Part shown: in pieces, positions 28,869 through 38,110 of the stretch
Layout of the letters: the number at the start of each line of letters is the position of its first letter
Position numbering within the stretch: position 1 is the stretch's first letter
Source: Paracidovorax konjaci
GTDB taxonomy: Bacteria; Pseudomonadota; Gammaproteobacteria; Burkholderiales; Burkholderiaceae_C
Length of the DNA: 64,000 nucleotides
Direction of reading: 5' to 3'
Assembly: GCF_900112675.1 (NCBI RefSeq)
Contig: NZ_FOMQ01000003.1
Span: 372,001-436,000 of the forward strand
Notes under the pieces: model-generated
The model's database searches: none
What the model was told of the DNA's origin: nothing
The model's input: only the letters and a program-made list of their open reading frames with translations
Made by a program: the position numbers and the translations under genes

Positions 28869-29867
28869 ATGCACGCCACCAACGACCGAGACCAGTTCGC
28901 CCCCGAGCGTCCACCAGGACGCCTGCGCGCCGTCGCACTCGCCGTGCTGGTCCACGCAGCCCTCATCGGCGCCTTGACCTGGGGTGTGAACTGGAAGACC
29001 AGCGCAGACCAGCCCGCCGTGGAAGCCGAGATCTGGTCCGAACTGCCCCAGCAGGCGGCGCCCCGCGCCGTGGCGCCGCCTCCTCCGCCCGAGCCGGTGC
29101 CCACGCCCGCTCCGCCGCCCCCGGCTCCCGCACCTCCACCGCCACCTCCGCCGCCTCCGAAGGCCGATCCCCAGCCGCGCGAGGCGGACATCGCCATCGA
29201 ACGCGAGAAAAAGCGCGCCGAACAGGAAAAGAAGGAGCGCCAGCTCCAGGCCGAACGCGACAAGCGTGAGCGCGAGCGCAAGGAACAGGCCGAGCAGGAG
29301 CGCAAGGAGCGCCAGCAAAAGGACAGGGAACAGCGCGAGAAGGAACAGCAACGCGAGAAAGACCGCCGCGAGCAGCAGGAAAAACTGGAAAAGCAGCAGG
29401 CGGAAAAGGACCGGCAGGAACAAGCCCAGAAGAAGCAGGCGGAAGACAAGCGCAAGGCCGAGGAGAAGCGCAAGGCCGAAGCAGCGGACGCCAAGCGCGC
29501 AGAGGCCTTGCGGCAGGAGAACATCCGCCGCATGCAGGGCCTTGCCGGGGCCACGGGCGGGGAAACGGCCACGGGCAATGCCCAGCGCAGCTCCGGCCCG
29601 TCGGGCAGCTATGGCGGCAAGGTCGCGGCCAAGGTGCGACCGAACATCGTGTATCCGGATGCCATCTCGGACAATGCGCGCACCGAAGTGGAAGTACGGG
29701 CCGCGCCCGACGGCACCATCGTCGGCACGCGCATCACCAAGTCCAGCGGCAACAAGGCCTGGGACGACGCGGTACTGAAGGCGCTGGAGAAAACCGAAAC
29801 CCTGCCCCGCGACGTGGACGGGCGCGTGCCATCGTCGCTGGTGATCGGCTTCCGGCCCAGGGATTGA
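28869..29867 (+). CDS. tolA: Tol-Pal system protein TolA
   Basis: TolA links the TolQR motor to outer-membrane Pal. The 332 residues comprise an N-terminal TM (about 19-35), a Pro-rich segment (PPPPEPVPTPAPPPPAPAPP), a long Lys/Glu/Arg/Gln-rich helix of about 115 residues, and a C-terminal globular TolA_C/TonB-like domain (VRPNIVYPD, then VEVRAAPDGTIVGTRITKSS). The order is right for TolA, though domain II is shorter than in enterobacteria. tolB and pal do not follow; a terminator and a convergent transporter gene do. Confidence 0.93.
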   Translation: MHATNDRDQFAPERPPGRLRAVALAVLVHAALIGALTWGVNWKTSADQPAVEAEIWSELPQQAAPRAVAPPPPPEPVPTPAPPPPAPAPPPPPPPPPKADPQPREADIAIEREKKRAEQEKKERQLQAERDKRERERKEQAEQERKERQQKDREQREKEQQREKDRREQQEKLEKQQAEKDRQEQAQKKQAEDKRKAEEKRKAEAADAKRAEALRQENIRRMQGLAGATGGETATGNAQRSSGPSGSYGGKVAAKVRPNIVYPDAISDNARTEVEVRAAPDGTIVGTRITKSSGNKAWDDAVLKALEKTETLPRDVDGRVPSSLVIGFRPRD

Positions 29868-30063
29868 TGGCGTGCGATAGGCCGGGCTGCTGGCGTGTGC
29901 CACGGCCCGCCCGTTGCGGCGCTGTCGGCGGTGGTGCCGATAACTCCGCCAGGATCAGGGTTCGGGAGCGCCGACAATGCACCCGCGCCCGTGCCTGATT
30001 TGCGGCCAGAGACCGCGGTGCGTACGGCGGGCACCGTGGCCTTGCCGACCTGCCCTCCAATGC

Positions 30064-30101
30064 AATGCAAAAGGCCACGTTTTCACGTGGCCTTTTGCAT
30101 T
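30064..30101. terminator. Strong bidirectional intrinsic terminator
   Basis: Two 17-base perfectly complementary arms (left arm AATGCAAAAGGCCACGT) are separated by TTTC. A-rich and T-rich ends occur on both strands, so it can serve tolA from the left and the convergent transporter gene from the right. Confidence 0.9.
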
Positions 30102-30142
30102 ATTCAACCAAGGTGAGCGCCACCGCATGTGGCGCGATCCAT

Positions 30143-31480
30143 TCATTCATCGGCGCGCTGGCGCTCGATCATGCGGTTGATGCGCAGGGCGCCCAAGGTG
30201 CAGACCACACCCGAGAGCAGGTAGATGCACACGGCCACCAGCCCGAAGCGGGCCGACAGCCCCAGAGCCACCAGCGGCGCGAAGGCGGCACCCACCAGCC
30301 ATGCCAGATCGGTCGACAGCGCGGCCCCGGTGTAGCGATAGCGCGGCGAGAAATTGGCCGTGACCGTGCCCGAGGCCTGGCCGTACGACAAGCCCAGCAG
30401 AACGAAGCCCACCAGGATGAAGATGTTGTTGCCCACCGTGCCGCTGCTGAGCAACCAGGGCGTCACGAGGCTGAACACGCCGATCAGGCATGCCATGGTG
30501 CCGAGCGTGTTGCGCCGGCCCACCCGGTCGGCCAGGCGGCCGGATACCACGATGGCGACCGCCGCACAGAAGGCGCCCGCGATCTGTACACCCAGCACGT
30601 GGATGATGGACTGCTCGGAATACATCGAGATCCACGACAGCGGGAACACCGTCACCACATGGAAGAGCGCGAAGCTGGCCAGCGCGGCGAACGCGCCCAG
30701 CACCACGTTGCGGCCTTCGTTGCGCATCAGGCGCACGGCGCCCACCGGCTCCAGTTCACGCTGCTGCAGCAGCTCGGTGTACGACTGCCCCACGATGAGA
30801 CGGAGCCGGGCGAACAGGGCCACGACGTTGATGGCGAACGCCACGAAGAACGGGTAGCGCCAGCCCCAGTCGAGGAACTCGCGCACCGTGAGGTTGCTGT
30901 AGAGGTAGGCGAACAGGCTCGCGGCCAGCGCGAACCCGACCGGGGCGCCCAGCTGGCCGATCATCGCGTACCAGCCCCGGCGCTCGCGCGGGGCCGACAT
31001 CGCCAGCAGGGATGGAAGGCCATCCCACGACCCCCCCAGGGCCAGCCCCTGCCCCAGCCGCAGCACGATCAGGGCAGCGATGGCCAAGTTGCCGGCGCTG
31101 TCGTAGCTCGGCAGGAACGCCATACCCGCCGTGGAGCCCCCCAGCAGGAAGAGCGACAGCGTCAGCTTGGTACCCCGGCCCCACCGGCGCTGCACGGCCA
31201 TCGAAATGGCGGTGCCGATCGGGCGGGCGACGAACGCCACCGCGAAGATGGCGAAGGCCATCAGGGTGCCATCCAGCCGGGACAGGAAAGGGAACAGGAA
31301 AGACGGGAACACCAGCACGCAGGCGATCCCGAAGACGAAGAAGTCGAAATACTCGGATGACCGGCCGATGATCACGCCCACGGCGATTTCGCTCGGGGTG
31401 GCCTCTTCATGGGTGTCCGCATGGGACAGCGATTCCTCGTGATGGAAACTCCCGGAGGGATAGGTGGCGGAACCTGCCAT
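30143..31480 (-). CDS. MFS transporter, metabolite:H+ symporter (MHS) type
   Basis: This is a 445-residue, 12-helix inner-membrane carrier. It shows the MHS-subfamily features: a polar His/Glu-rich N-terminus, the first helix with IGRSSEYFDFFVFG, FVARPIGTAISM, the loop LRLGQGLALGGSWDG, SAPRERRGWYAMIGQLGAP and the second-half signature GRLADRVGRRNTLG. MHS carriers take up carboxylates or compatible solutes (citrate, alpha-ketoglutarate, proline, shikimate). The substrate here is unknown. It is monocistronic and divergent from the quinol oxidase operon across 275 bases. Confidence 0.9.
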   Translation of the reverse strand: MAGSATYPSGSFHHEESLSHADTHEEATPSEIAVGVIIGRSSEYFDFFVFGIACVLVFPSFLFPFLSRLDGTLMAFAIFAVAFVARPIGTAISMAVQRRWGRGTKLTLSLFLLGGSTAGMAFLPSYDSAGNLAIAALIVLRLGQGLALGGSWDGLPSLLAMSAPRERRGWYAMIGQLGAPVGFALAASLFAYLYSNLTVREFLDWGWRYPFFVAFAINVVALFARLRLIVGQSYTELLQQRELEPVGAVRLMRNEGRNVVLGAFAALASFALFHVVTVFPLSWISMYSEQSIIHVLGVQIAGAFCAAVAIVVSGRLADRVGRRNTLGTMACLIGVFSLVTPWLLSSGTVGNNIFILVGFVLLGLSYGQASGTVTANFSPRYRYTGAALSTDLAWLVGAAFAPLVALGLSARFGLVAVCIYLLSGVVCTLGALRINRMIERQRADE

Positions 31481-31653
31481 ATGAACACTCCTCGATGCAT
31501 GCTGAACACGACCCAGTTCTACACCCCGTGCATGGCACCGGCAAGGCGACTTTCCCCCTAGAGAGGGTCGGATAAACCCTTACACGGCCACGGGTTTTGC
31601 GCTCATCGGCCTGCAGCCCGCGCCAGCACGTGCGGCATGCCCTCGCTTTGACC

Positions 31654-31670
31654 TTGGACAAAATGTCCAA
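31654..31670. promoter_or_regulatory. Perfect inverted repeat upstream of cyoA
   Basis: TTGGACA-AAA-TGTCCAA is a 7-base perfect dyad centred about 94 bases upstream of the cyoA ATG, in the shared region with the divergent transporter. This fits a dimeric regulator's operator; which regulator is unknown. Confidence 0.5.
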
Positions 31671-31690
31671 TCGACATGGCGCTCGCAGGT

Positions 31691-31714
31691 ATTACATTTG
31701 GCCGGTTCTGTAAT
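31691..31714. promoter_or_regulatory. Second dyad upstream of cyoA
   Basis: ATTACA at 31691-31696 pairs with TGTAAT at 31709-31714 across 12 bases, about 40-65 bases upstream of the cyoA start. It is close to where a promoter or activator site would lie. The short arms make this less certain than the dyad at 31654. Confidence 0.35.
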
Positions 31715-31755
31715 CCGCGTTTATCCCTAAACGCGCTTCTGTTACGCCCCCAAGC

Positions 31756-32802
31756 ATGCTGAAAATCAAGAAACTCCGCGGGCCCGCGTGGCTCGGTGCG
31801 GCTGCCTTGGCAGCCAGTCTGACTGGCTGCAGCAAGGCCGTCGTCCTCAATCCGGCAGGAGACGTCGCTGCGCAGCAAGGCCAGTTGGTCGTCACCGCCA
31901 CGCTGCTGATGCTGATCATCATCGTTCCGGTGATCCTGCTCACGTTCTTCTTCGCCTGGAAATACCGCCAGTCGAACACCGAGGCCGAATACGACCCCGA
32001 CTGGCACCACTCCACCACGCTGGAGCTGGTGATCTGGACCGTGCCGCTGATGATCATCATCGCGCTGGGCGCCCTGACCTGGATCAGCACCCACAAGCTG
32101 GACCCCTACCGCCCGCTGGACCGCATCGACGCCAGCCGCCCGCTGCCCGCCAGCGTGAAGCCGCTGGAAATCCAGGTGGTGGCGATGGACTGGAAGTGGG
32201 CCTTCTTCTACCCGGAACAAGGCATCGCGACGGTGAACGAGGTGGCCGCCCCGGTGGACCGCCCCATCGTCTTCAAGCTCACGTCCACCTCCACGATGAA
32301 CGCGTTCTACGTGCCCGACCTCGCCGGCATGATCTACACCATGCCCGGCATGCAGACCGAGCTGAACGCCATCATCAACAAGGCCGGCGTGTTCCACGGC
32401 TTCTCGTCGCACTACAGCGGTCCGGGCTTCTCGGGCATGACCTTCAAGTTCCACGGCCTGAGCGACGCCGACTTCGACAAGTGGCTCGCCGACGTGAAGG
32501 GCTCCGGCAAGGCTCTGGACAGCAAGACCTACCTCGCACTCGCCAAGCCCAGCGAGCGCCACCCCGTGGAGCGCTTCGCGTCCGTGGAGGACGGCCTCTA
32601 CGACAAGGTGCTGAACCGCTGCGTGGAAGACGGCAAGATGTGCATGCACCACATGATGGCCATCGACGCCAACGGCGGCGAAGCCTATGCCCGGGCGAAC
32701 GGCCTGAATCTGCCCCAGGACGTCTGCACGGCCGAGAACTCGGCCCGCGTGATCGCCTCCCTGGAAACGCGCGACGCACCCCGCGCCACCACCCCGCAAT
32801 GA
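31756..32802 (+). CDS. cyoA: Cytochrome bo3-type quinol oxidase subunit II
   Basis: This is subunit II of the proton-pumping ubiquinol oxidase. The 348-residue precursor has a lipoprotein signal (lipobox SLTGC), two TM helices (VVTATLLMLIIIVPVILLTF, then LELVIWTVPLMIIIALGAL) and a periplasmic cupredoxin domain (DWKWAFFYPE, FVPDLAGMIYTMPGMQ-like segment). The Cys-x3-Cys and His ligands of the CuA centre are absent, which separates CyoA from the cytochrome-c oxidase subunit CoxB. It is the first gene of cyoABCD. Confidence 0.92.
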   Translation: MLKIKKLRGPAWLGAAALAASLTGCSKAVVLNPAGDVAAQQGQLVVTATLLMLIIIVPVILLTFFFAWKYRQSNTEAEYDPDWHHSTTLELVIWTVPLMIIIALGALTWISTHKLDPYRPLDRIDASRPLPASVKPLEIQVVAMDWKWAFFYPEQGIATVNEVAAPVDRPIVFKLTSTSTMNAFYVPDLAGMIYTMPGMQTELNAIINKAGVFHGFSSHYSGPGFSGMTFKFHGLSDADFDKWLADVKGSGKALDSKTYLALAKPSERHPVERFASVEDGLYDKVLNRCVEDGKMCMHHMMAIDANGGEAYARANGLNLPQDVCTAENSARVIASLETRDAPRATTPQ

Positions 32803-32859
32803 CCCTGTCGGGCCGCACGCGCGCATAGCGGCGGCGGCCCCTTTCCGAAGAGACTCGAT

Positions 32860-34860
32860 ATGTCCGAACCAACTTCTGCGTCTCACTGGGCCCTGGGACG
32901 GCTCACCTGGGATTCCGTACCGATGGCGCACGAGCCCATCGTGCTGTGGACCTTCATCGCCGTGGCACTGGGCGGCATCGCCGTGATGGCCGCCATCGCG
33001 CGTTTCCGCCTGTTCGGCCCGCTGTGGCGCGACTGGATCTGCAGCATCGACCACAAGAAGATCGGGATCATGTACATGATCCTGGGCCTGGTCATGCTGC
33101 TGCGCGGCTTCGCCGACGCCGTCATGATGCGCCTGCAGCAGGCCGTCGCCTTCGGCGACAACGTCGGCTACCTCCCGCCGCACCACTACGACCAGATCTT
33201 CACGGCCCACGGCGTGATCATGATCTTCTTCGTGGCGATGCCGCTGGTCACGGGCCTCATGAACTACCTCGTGCCGCTGCAGATCGGTGCGCGCGACGTG
33301 TCGTTCCCGTTCCTGAACAACTTCAGCTTCTGGATGACCACCGCCGGGGCCATCCTCGTGATGGTGTCGCTGTTCCTGGGCGAGTTCTCCACGTCCGGCT
33401 GGCTGGCGCTCTCCAACCTGGGGGCGCAGAACCCGGGGGTGGGGCTGGATTACTACATCTGGGCACTGCAGATCGCGGGGGTCGGGACGACGCTGTCGGG
33501 CATCAACCTGATCGTCACCATCATCAAGATGCGCGCACCCGGCATGAACCTGATGAAGATGCCGATCTTCACCTGGACCTCGCTGTGCACCAACGCGCTG
33601 ATCGTGGCGTCGTTCCCCGTGCTGACGGCTGCGCTGGTCCTGATGTCGCTCGACCGCTATGCCGGCACCAACTTCTTCACGAACGACCTGGGCGGCAACC
33701 CCATGCTGTACGTGAACCTGATCTGGATCTGGGGCCACCCCGAGGTCTACATCCTGGTGCTGCCCGCCTTCGGCATCTTCTCCGAAGTCGTGGCCACGTT
33801 CTGCCGCAAGCGCCTGTTCGGCTACACCTCCATGGTGTACGCCACGGTGGTGATCACCATCCTGTCGTACCTCGTGTGGCTGCACCACTTCTTCACGATG
33901 GGCTCCGGCGCGAGCGTGAACACCTTCTTCGGCATCACGACGATGATCATCTCGATCCCGACGGGCGCGAAGATCTTCAACTGGCTGTTCACCATGTACA
34001 AGGGCCGCATCCGCTTCGAGCTGCCCATGATGTGGACGGTGGCGTTCATGGTCACGTTCGCCATCGGCGGCATGACCGGCGTGCTGCTGGCCGTGCCCCC
34101 GGCCGACTTCGTGCTGCACAACAGCCTGTTCCTGATCGCCCACTTCCACAACGTGATCATCGGCGGCGTGCTGTTCGGCCTGTTCGCCGGCATCAACTAC
34201 TGGTATCCCAAGGCGTTCGGCTACAAGCTCGACCGCACCTGGGGCCTGCGTTCCTTCTGGCTGTGGGTCATCGGCTTCTGGGTCGCCTTCGCACCGCTGT
34301 ACGTGCTGGGCCTGCTGGGCGTGACGCGCCGCGTGAACCACTTCGAAGACCCGTCCCTGCAGATCTGGTTCGTGATCGCCGCCATCGGCGCGGGCATCAT
34401 CGCCCTGGGCATCGCCTGCTTCCTGATCCAGATCGCCGTGAGCTATCTCAAGCGCGACCAGCTGCGCGACTTCACGGGCGACCCATGGGATGCGCGCACC
34501 CTGGAATGGGCCACCTCTTCGCCCCCGCCCCAGTACAACTTCGCGTTCACGCCCGTCGTGCACGAGATCGACGCCTGGTGGGACATGAAGAAGCACGGCT
34601 ACCAGCGTCCGCTGACGGGCTTCAAGCCCATCCACATGCCGTCCAACACCGGCGCGGGCGCAGTGATCTCCGCCTTCTCCCTGGTCCTGGGCTTCGCGCT
34701 GATCTGGCACATGTGGCTGCTCGCGGGAGTGTCGTTCGCCGGCATCGTGCTGGCCGCGATCATCCACACGTTCAACTACAAGCGCGACTTCTACATTCCG
34801 GCCGATGAAGTCATCAAGACCGAAGAAGCCCGCACACTCTATATCGCACGCCATGTCTGA
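32860..34860 (+). CDS. cyoB: Cytochrome bo3-type quinol oxidase subunit I
   Basis: This catalytic subunit of 666 residues houses low-spin heme, high-spin heme and CuB and pumps protons. It has the usual 12 core helices plus extra N- and C-terminal ones. Visible ligands are the His-Tyr pair in [17 protein letters not shown], the CuB pair in [12 protein letters not shown] and the heme histidines in [12 protein letters not shown] stretch of about 30 codons at 33419-33505 uses GGG for glycine several times, while the rest uses mostly GGC. The stop overlaps cyoC by eight bases. Confidence 0.95.
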   Translation: MSEPTSASHWALGRLTWDSVPMAHEPIVLWTFIAVALGGIAVMAAIARFRLFGPLWRDWICSIDHKKIGIMYMILGLVMLLRGFADAVMMRLQQAVAFGDNVGYLPPHHYDQIFTAHGVIMIFFVAMPLVTGLMNYLVPLQIGARDVSFPFLNNFSFWMTTAGAILVMVSLFLGEFSTSGWLALSNLGAQNPGVGLDYYIWALQIAGVGTTLSGINLIVTIIKMRAPGMNLMKMPIFTWTSLCTNALIVASFPVLTAALVLMSLDRYAGTNFFTNDLGGNPMLYVNLIWIWGHPEVYILVLPAFGIFSEVVATFCRKRLFGYTSMVYATVVITILSYLVWLHHFFTMGSGASVNTFFGITTMIISIPTGAKIFNWLFTMYKGRIRFELPMMWTVAFMVTFAIGGMTGVLLAVPPADFVLHNSLFLIAHFHNVIIGGVLFGLFAGINYWYPKAFGYKLDRTWGLRSFWLWVIGFWVAFAPLYVLGLLGVTRRVNHFEDPSLQIWFVIAAIGAGIIALGIACFLIQIAVSYLKRDQLRDFTGDPWDARTLEWATSSPPPQYNFAFTPVVHEIDAWWDMKKHGYQRPLTGFKPIHMPSNTGAGAVISAFSLVLGFALIWHMWLLAGVSFAGIVLAAIIHTFNYKRDFYIPADEVIKTEEARTLYIARHV

Positions 34861-35485
34861 GATCCGTTACCAAGCAGGCGCCGCGGGCGCCCTGGCCGCC
34901 CGCGATTTCCACCTCGCCGAGGAGCCCCATCCAGAGAACGGCACCGCGCTGGGCTTCTGGCTCTACCTGATGAGCGACTGCCTCATCTTCGCGGCCCTCT
35001 TCGCCACCTACGGTGTGCTGGGCCGCAGCTATGCGGCCGGCCCCACGGGCGCGCAGCTGTTCGACCTGACGCTGGTGGCGATCAACACCGCCTTCCTGCT
35101 GCTGTCGTCGATCACCTTCGGCTTTGCCATGCTGCAGAAGCAAAAGGGCAATGTGCGCGGCACGCTGGTGTGGCTGGCGGTCACGGGTCTCTTCGGCCTG
35201 TGCTTCCTCGGCCTGGAACTCTATGAGTTCTCGCACCTGCTGCACGAAGGCGCCGGCCCGCAGCGCAGCGCCTTCCTGTCCGCTTTCTTCACGCTGGTGG
35301 GCACCCACGGCCTGCACGTCACCTTCGGCCTGATCTGGCTGGTGGTGCTGATGATCCAGATCGGCAAGCACGGCCTGATCCCCGAGAACAACCGCCGCCT
35401 GATGTGCCTGTCGATGTTCTGGCACTTTTTGGACGTGGTCTGGATCGGCGTCTTCACCTTTGTGTACCTGATGGGAGTGCTGTAA
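34853..35485 (+). CDS. cyoC: Cytochrome bo3-type quinol oxidase subunit III
   Basis: This 210-residue five-helix membrane subunit of the heme-copper oxidase subunit III family is CyoC-like in size. It includes [40 protein letters not shown] and [20 protein letters not shown]. It overlaps cyoB by eight bases and is two bases from cyoD, so translation is coupled. Confidence 0.95.
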   Translation: MSEIRYQAGAAGALAARDFHLAEEPHPENGTALGFWLYLMSDCLIFAALFATYGVLGRSYAAGPTGAQLFDLTLVAINTAFLLLSSITFGFAMLQKQKGNVRGTLVWLAVTGLFGLCFLGLELYEFSHLLHEGAGPQRSAFLSAFFTLVGTHGLHVTFGLIWLVVLMIQIGKHGLIPENNRRLMCLSMFWHFLDVVWIGVFTFVYLMGVL

Positions 35486-35487
35486 AC

Positions 35488-35904
35488 ATGAGCGCACAGA
35501 ATTCACACGCACACGCAGGCCACGACCATCATCACCACGATGAGGGCCCGCACAGCACGTTCTCCGGCTACATGATCGGTTTCGTGCTGTCGATCATCCT
35601 GACCGCCATTCCGTTCTGGCTCGTGATGGCCAAGGTGATCTCCGACCGCAACACCGCCATCCTGGTGCTCGGCGGCTTCGCCGTGGTCCAGATCCTGGTG
35701 CACATGGTGTATTTCCTGCACATGAACGGCAAGGTCGAAGGTGGCTGGACCATGCTGTCCACGATCTTCACCGTGGTCTTCGTGGCGATCGCCATCGCCG
35801 GCACGCTGTGGGTCATGTTCCACATGAACACCAACATGATGCCCGAGCACACCATGCCCGCATCCACAGCCCCGCTGCCACCGCCGGTGAACAACGCGCC
35901 CTGA
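35488..35904 (+). CDS. cyoD: Cytochrome bo3-type quinol oxidase subunit IV
   Basis: This is a small three-helix assembly and stability subunit of 138 residues. It begins with a His-rich leader (HAHAGHDHHHHDEGPH), then GYMIGFVLSIILTAIPFWLV, VQILVHMVYFLHMN and VFVAIAIAGTLWVMFHMNTN. The His-rich leader might bind metal, but such leaders are common in CyoD. A heme O synthase gene (cyoE) does not follow; SURF1 does. Confidence 0.93.
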   Translation: MSAQNSHAHAGHDHHHHDEGPHSTFSGYMIGFVLSIILTAIPFWLVMAKVISDRNTAILVLGGFAVVQILVHMVYFLHMNGKVEGGWTMLSTIFTVVFVAIAIAGTLWVMFHMNTNMMPEHTMPASTAPLPPPVNNAP

Positions 35905-35910
35905 CGCGCC

Positions 35911-36777
35911 GTGGCGGACCGCAGACCGGACGCCGGCCCCCGCCGGCGCTCCCCCCTCCTGAAGGCGATGCTCATCCTGGTGGGCATCGCCTTGTTCTTG
36001 GGCTTTCTGGCATTGGGCACCTGGCAGGTGCAGCGCCGGGCCTGGAAGCTCGCGCTGATCGAGCGCGTGGACCAGCGCGTGCACAGTGCTCCCGTGCCGA
36101 TTCCCGGGCCTGCCGAATGGCCGCGGGTCGATGCCGCGGGCTATGAATACCTGCCCGTCACGGCCACCGGCCGCTGGCTCGGAGACAAGACCGTGCTCGC
36201 CCAGGCCACCACCGAACTGGGTGCCGGCTTCTGGGTGATGACGCCGCTGCAGCAGCCGGACGGCACGCAGGTGCTGGTCAACCGCGGCTTCGTGCCGCAG
36301 GAGCAGCGGGCCCGCTGGCTGCCCGGTGCAGCGGCCGACGCAGATACCGCTGCGGCCCAGGCCGCCAGCACGGCCACGTCCGTCACCGTGCAGGGCCTGC
36401 TGCGCCTCAGCGAGCCGCGCGGTGGCTTCCTGCGGACCAACGACCCTGCGCAGCAGCGCTGGTATTCGCGCGATGTCGCGGCCATCGCCGCGGACCGGCA
36501 ACTCGCGCAGGCCGCCCCATTCTTCATCGATGCCGGGCTGCCCGATCCTCGGACATCGGCGGCAGCGATGGCAGCCGTGCCCACCGGCGCGCAGGCGTGG
36601 CCCCGCGCCGGCATGACGGTGATCCGCTTCCCCAACAGCCATCTCGTGTATGCGTTGACCTGGTACGGTCTCGCGTTGATGGTTGCCGCCGCGGGCTGGT
36701 ATGTGGCACGCTACGAGTTTCGCCTGCGCGCCGCCGACCGTGCCCTCTCCCGCTCCACGCCACAGCCTCCGCGCTGA
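35911..36777 (+). CDS. SURF1-family oxidase assembly factor
   Basis: SURF1 delivers heme to subunit I during heme-copper oxidase assembly. The 288-residue protein has two TM segments, at about 18-36 (MLILVGIALFLGFLALGTWQ) and 250-268, flanking a periplasmic domain with the SURF1 motifs GTWQVQRRAWK, TEFLPVT-like YEYLPVTATG and VLVNRGFVP. The start is GTG at 35911. Its position after cyoABCD suggests a quinol-oxidase-specific SURF1, known from other proteobacteria. Confidence 0.9.
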   Translation: MADRRPDAGPRRRSPLLKAMLILVGIALFLGFLALGTWQVQRRAWKLALIERVDQRVHSAPVPIPGPAEWPRVDAAGYEYLPVTATGRWLGDKTVLAQATTELGAGFWVMTPLQQPDGTQVLVNRGFVPQEQRARWLPGAAADADTAAAQAASTATSVTVQGLLRLSEPRGGFLRTNDPAQQRWYSRDVAAIAADRQLAQAAPFFIDAGLPDPRTSAAAMAAVPTGAQAWPRAGMTVIRFPNSHLVYALTWYGLALMVAAAGWYVARYEFRLRAADRALSRSTPQPPR

Positions 36778-38110
36778 ATCCCTGCCCGCCGCTCCGTCAC
36801 CCTCCGCGCGCAATGCCCGTTACGCCAACGCGGCTGCTGGCCTCAAGAACCTCCACCAGCTGATCCAGCTGCGCTGGGTGGCCGTGGTCGGCCAGGTCTT
36901 CACCATCGAGGTCGCCTACTACAGCCTGGGGCTGTCGCTGCCCATGCACGAGATGCTCATGGTGGTGGGCTGCCTCGCGCTCTTCAACGTCGTGAGCCTG
37001 CTGCGCTGGCGCACCGGGCACAGCGTGCGGCAGGTGGAGCTGTTCCTGGCGCTGCTCATCGACGTGGCGGTGCTCACCGTGCAGCTCTACCTGAGCGGCG
37101 GCACGGGCAATCCGTTCGTCTTTCTCTACCTGTTGCAGATCGCGGTGGGCGCCGTGCTGCTGCGCGGCGGCTTCATCTGGTCCATGGTGGTCATCGCCAC
37201 CTGCTGCTTCGCCGCGCTCTCGCGCTACAACCTGCCGTTGCCGCTCACCGCCGACCTGCAGCGCGGCCTGTCGAGCCCCTACCTGCTGGGCCTGCTGGTG
37301 TGCTTCCTGCTCAACGCGATCCTGCTGGTGATCTTCATCACGCGCATCGAGCACAACCTGCGCCAGCGCGATGCGCGGCTGGCCGCCGCACGCCAGCGCG
37401 CCCTGGAAGAGGAGCACATCGTGCGCATGGGCCTACTGGCCTCCGGCGCAGCGCACGAACTGGGCACGCCGCTCTCCACCATGGCCGTGATCCTGGGCGA
37501 CTGGCGGCACGACCGGCGCCTGGCCGCCGACACGGTGCTGCAGGACGAGATCGCCGAGATGCAGATCCAGGTACAGCGCTGCAAGACCATCGTGAGCGGC
37601 ATTCTGCTGTCGGCCGGCGAGACACGCGGCGAGGCTTCGGCGCAGACCACCGTGCGCACCTTCGTGGACGACCTGGCCCGGGACTGGCGCGCCACGCGCT
37701 CCATCGCCGCCTTCGACTACGACAACCGCTTCGGCACCGACACGCCCATGGTGGCCGACACCACCTTGCAGCAGATGGTCTTCAATGTGTTGGACAATGC
37801 CCGGGACGCCTCGCCCGACTGGGTGGGACTCGCCGTCGAGCGCGACGCCGATACGCTGCGCATCACCGTCACCGATGCCGGCCCCGGCTTCGATCCGGCC
37901 ATCCTCGCCCAGTTGGGTAAACCCTACCAGTCGAGCAAGGGCCGTGCGGGCGGCGGGCTCGGACTCTTCCTGGCCATGAACGTGGCGCGCACGCTCGGCG
38001 GCAGCGTCACGGCACGCAACCCGCAAGGCGGCGGCGCCGAGGTGAGCATCCGCCTGCCCCTCGCCGCCATCGCCCTGACCGAAACCGGACAACCACACCA
38101 TGGACGATGA
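36701..38110 (+). CDS. regB: Redox-sensing histidine kinase, RegB/PrrB/RoxS type
   Basis: This membrane kinase adjusts respiratory gene expression to the redox state of the quinone pool. It has about six TM helices between residues 60 and 230, the quinone-binding motif GGTGNPF starting at Gly133, and the RegB-type H-box GAAHELGTPLSTMAVI with His252. The redox-active cysteine is in VQRCKTIV (Cys294). ATPase motifs are FNVLDNARDAS, DAGPGFD and GGGLGLFLAMN. The start is uncertain: the ATG at 36701 overlaps SURF1 by 77 bases, but no ATG or GTG lies between the SURF1 stop and the first helix. A TTG at 36683 is another option. Adjacency to cyoABCD suggests control of the oxidase. Confidence 0.88.
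   Translation: MWHATSFACAPPTVPSPAPRHSLRAESLPAAPSPSARNARYANAAAGLKNLHQLIQLRWVAVVGQVFTIEVAYYSLGLSLPMHEMLMVVGCLALFNVVSLLRWRTGHSVRQVELFLALLIDVAVLTVQLYLSGGTGNPFVFLYLLQIAVGAVLLRGGFIWSMVVIATCCFAALSRYNLPLPLTADLQRGLSSPYLLGLLVCFLLNAILLVIFITRIEHNLRQRDARLAAARQRALEEEHIVRMGLLASGAAHELGTPLSTMAVILGDWRHDRRLAADTVLQDEIAEMQIQVQRCKTIVSGILLSAGETRGEASAQTTVRTFVDDLARDWRATRSIAAFDYDNRFGTDTPMVADTTLQQMVFNVLDNARDASPDWVGLAVERDADTLRITVTDAGPGFDPAILAQLGKPYQSSKGRAGGGLGLFLAMNVARTLGGSVTARNPQGGGAEVSIRLPLAAIALTETGQPHHGR

Noticed and set aside
31756-32802. Cytochrome-c oxidase subunit II (coxB)
   Set aside because: CuA ligands are missing, a lipobox is present, and the following genes are cyoB, cyoC and cyoD in order.
31603-34854. 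Long open frame of over 1000 codons on the minus strand opposite cyoA/cyoB
   Set aside because: It is antisense to two clearly conserved genes; composition is His/Asp/Gln-rich low-complexity typical of reversed GC-rich codons, with no recognisable domain.
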